Source: Clostridiaceae bacterium (GTDB lineage: Bacteria; Bacillota; Clostridia; Oscillospirales; Acutalibacteraceae). Taken from it: a DNA stretch of 5,889 nucleotides. This document shows positions 5,731 through 5,889 of the stretch, one piece after another. The position numbers and the translations under genes are program-made. The stretch lies in contig JAEEHZ010000067.1 in NCBI GenBank assembly GCA_016281115.1, forward strand, positions 1 to 5,889. Direction: 5' to 3'. The notes under the pieces are model-generated. The model was not told the origin of the DNA and did no database searches. It saw only the letters and a program-made list of their open reading frames with translations. The first letter of the stretch is position 1, and each line of letters starts with the position of its first letter.

Positions 5731-5889
5731 CTATCGATTCGTTATCTTCGTGTAGACAGAGTCCGCGAAGCGGACGGTTTCCATGGCGTCTTTGGCGTAT
5801 TTGTCCGCGCCCATTTTTCGGGCAAGTTCTTCCGTTAAAACCGCGCCGCCGACTACCGTTTTGCACCACGGCGCAAGCCGTTTTATAAG
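5731..5889 (-). CDS. C-terminus of a corrinoid (B12)-binding protein, possibly MetH-like (5' part outside window)
   Basis: The minus-strand frame enters at the right edge and ends in TAG at 5731-5733, giving the last 52 residues. The segment CKTVVGGAVLTEELARKMGAD (residues 9-29) followed by KYAKDAMETVRFAD (30-43) is the classic end of a cobalamin-binding Rossmann domain: the VGGA loop that contacts the nucleotide tail, then G-A-D-x-YAKDA and the final helix. Such domains occur in methionine synthase modules and in corrinoid proteins of methyltransferase systems. In Clostridia this ending is common in homocysteine methyltransferase/B12-binding proteins. The DxHxxG cobalt-ligand motif would lie upstream, outside the window, so the exact protein cannot be decided. 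It converges on the phosphatase operon across a shared terminator and is probably unrelated to it. Confidence 0.8.
   Translation of the reverse strand, partial: LIKRLAPWCKTVVGGAVLTEELARKMGADKYAKDAMETVRFADSVYTKITNR

Noticed and set aside
5771..5785. Dyad GTCCGC/GCGGAC
   Set aside because: It lies inside the conserved coding segment of the B12-binding domain, so it is explained by the codons for VRFAD.
1..5889. Transposase, integrase, tRNA, rRNA or CRISPR array
   Set aside because: I looked for these as an explanation of the boundary, but no transposase or integrase motifs, cloverleaf pattern or regularly spaced repeats are visible in the window.

Overview
The window looks like chromosomal DNA of an anaerobic member of the Clostridia (Bacillota), probably a gut or environmental anaerobe. 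This is inferred from the strong purine-rich ribosome binding sites, the anaerobic flavin/iron-sulphur cluster paired with a DUF1667 protein (a pairing typical of Clostridia), a corrinoid-protein C-terminus, and the YozG-like Cro/C1 regulator. The species cannot be named from this sequence.

There are two blocks. Positions 1 to about 3205 hold a leftward (minus-strand) defence operon: a small HTH regulator (2834-3043), a complete type I restriction R subunit, HsdR (514-2832), and an unrecognised gene that runs off the left edge (1-489). The three genes are tightly packed: 1 nt separates regulator and hsdR, and 24 nt separate hsdR and the third gene. They appear to be driven by one promoter at 3073-3101, which lies beside repeated sequences that could be an operator. 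No hsdM or hsdS is visible; they would have to lie left of position 1. This block is AT-rich (about 32% GC over 1-480 by hand count).

Positions about 3210 to 5616 hold a rightward metabolic operon with visibly higher GC: an FAD/NAD(P)-dependent oxidoreductase of the GlpA/GlpB-associated type, a DUF1667 cysteine-motif protein, and a HAD-IIA (NagD-like) phosphatase. The first two overlap by 4 nt, and the phosphatase follows after 8 nt. A strong bidirectional terminator (5680-5709) separates them from a converging minus-strand gene that enters from the right edge. The visible 52 residues of that gene are the C-terminus of a B12-binding (corrinoid) domain.

The most notable point is the boundary. 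The oxidoreductase lacks its first beta strand, the roughly 8-10 residues that normally precede GGGPAG. It has no ATG and no ribosome binding site, and only a TTG at 3210. The restriction block ends directly against it, separated by a hairpin. The simplest reading is that the defence cassette inserted into, or replaced, the 5' end of a pre-existing metabolic operon and removed its promoter and any upstream partner gene. A metagenomic mis-join is the main alternative.
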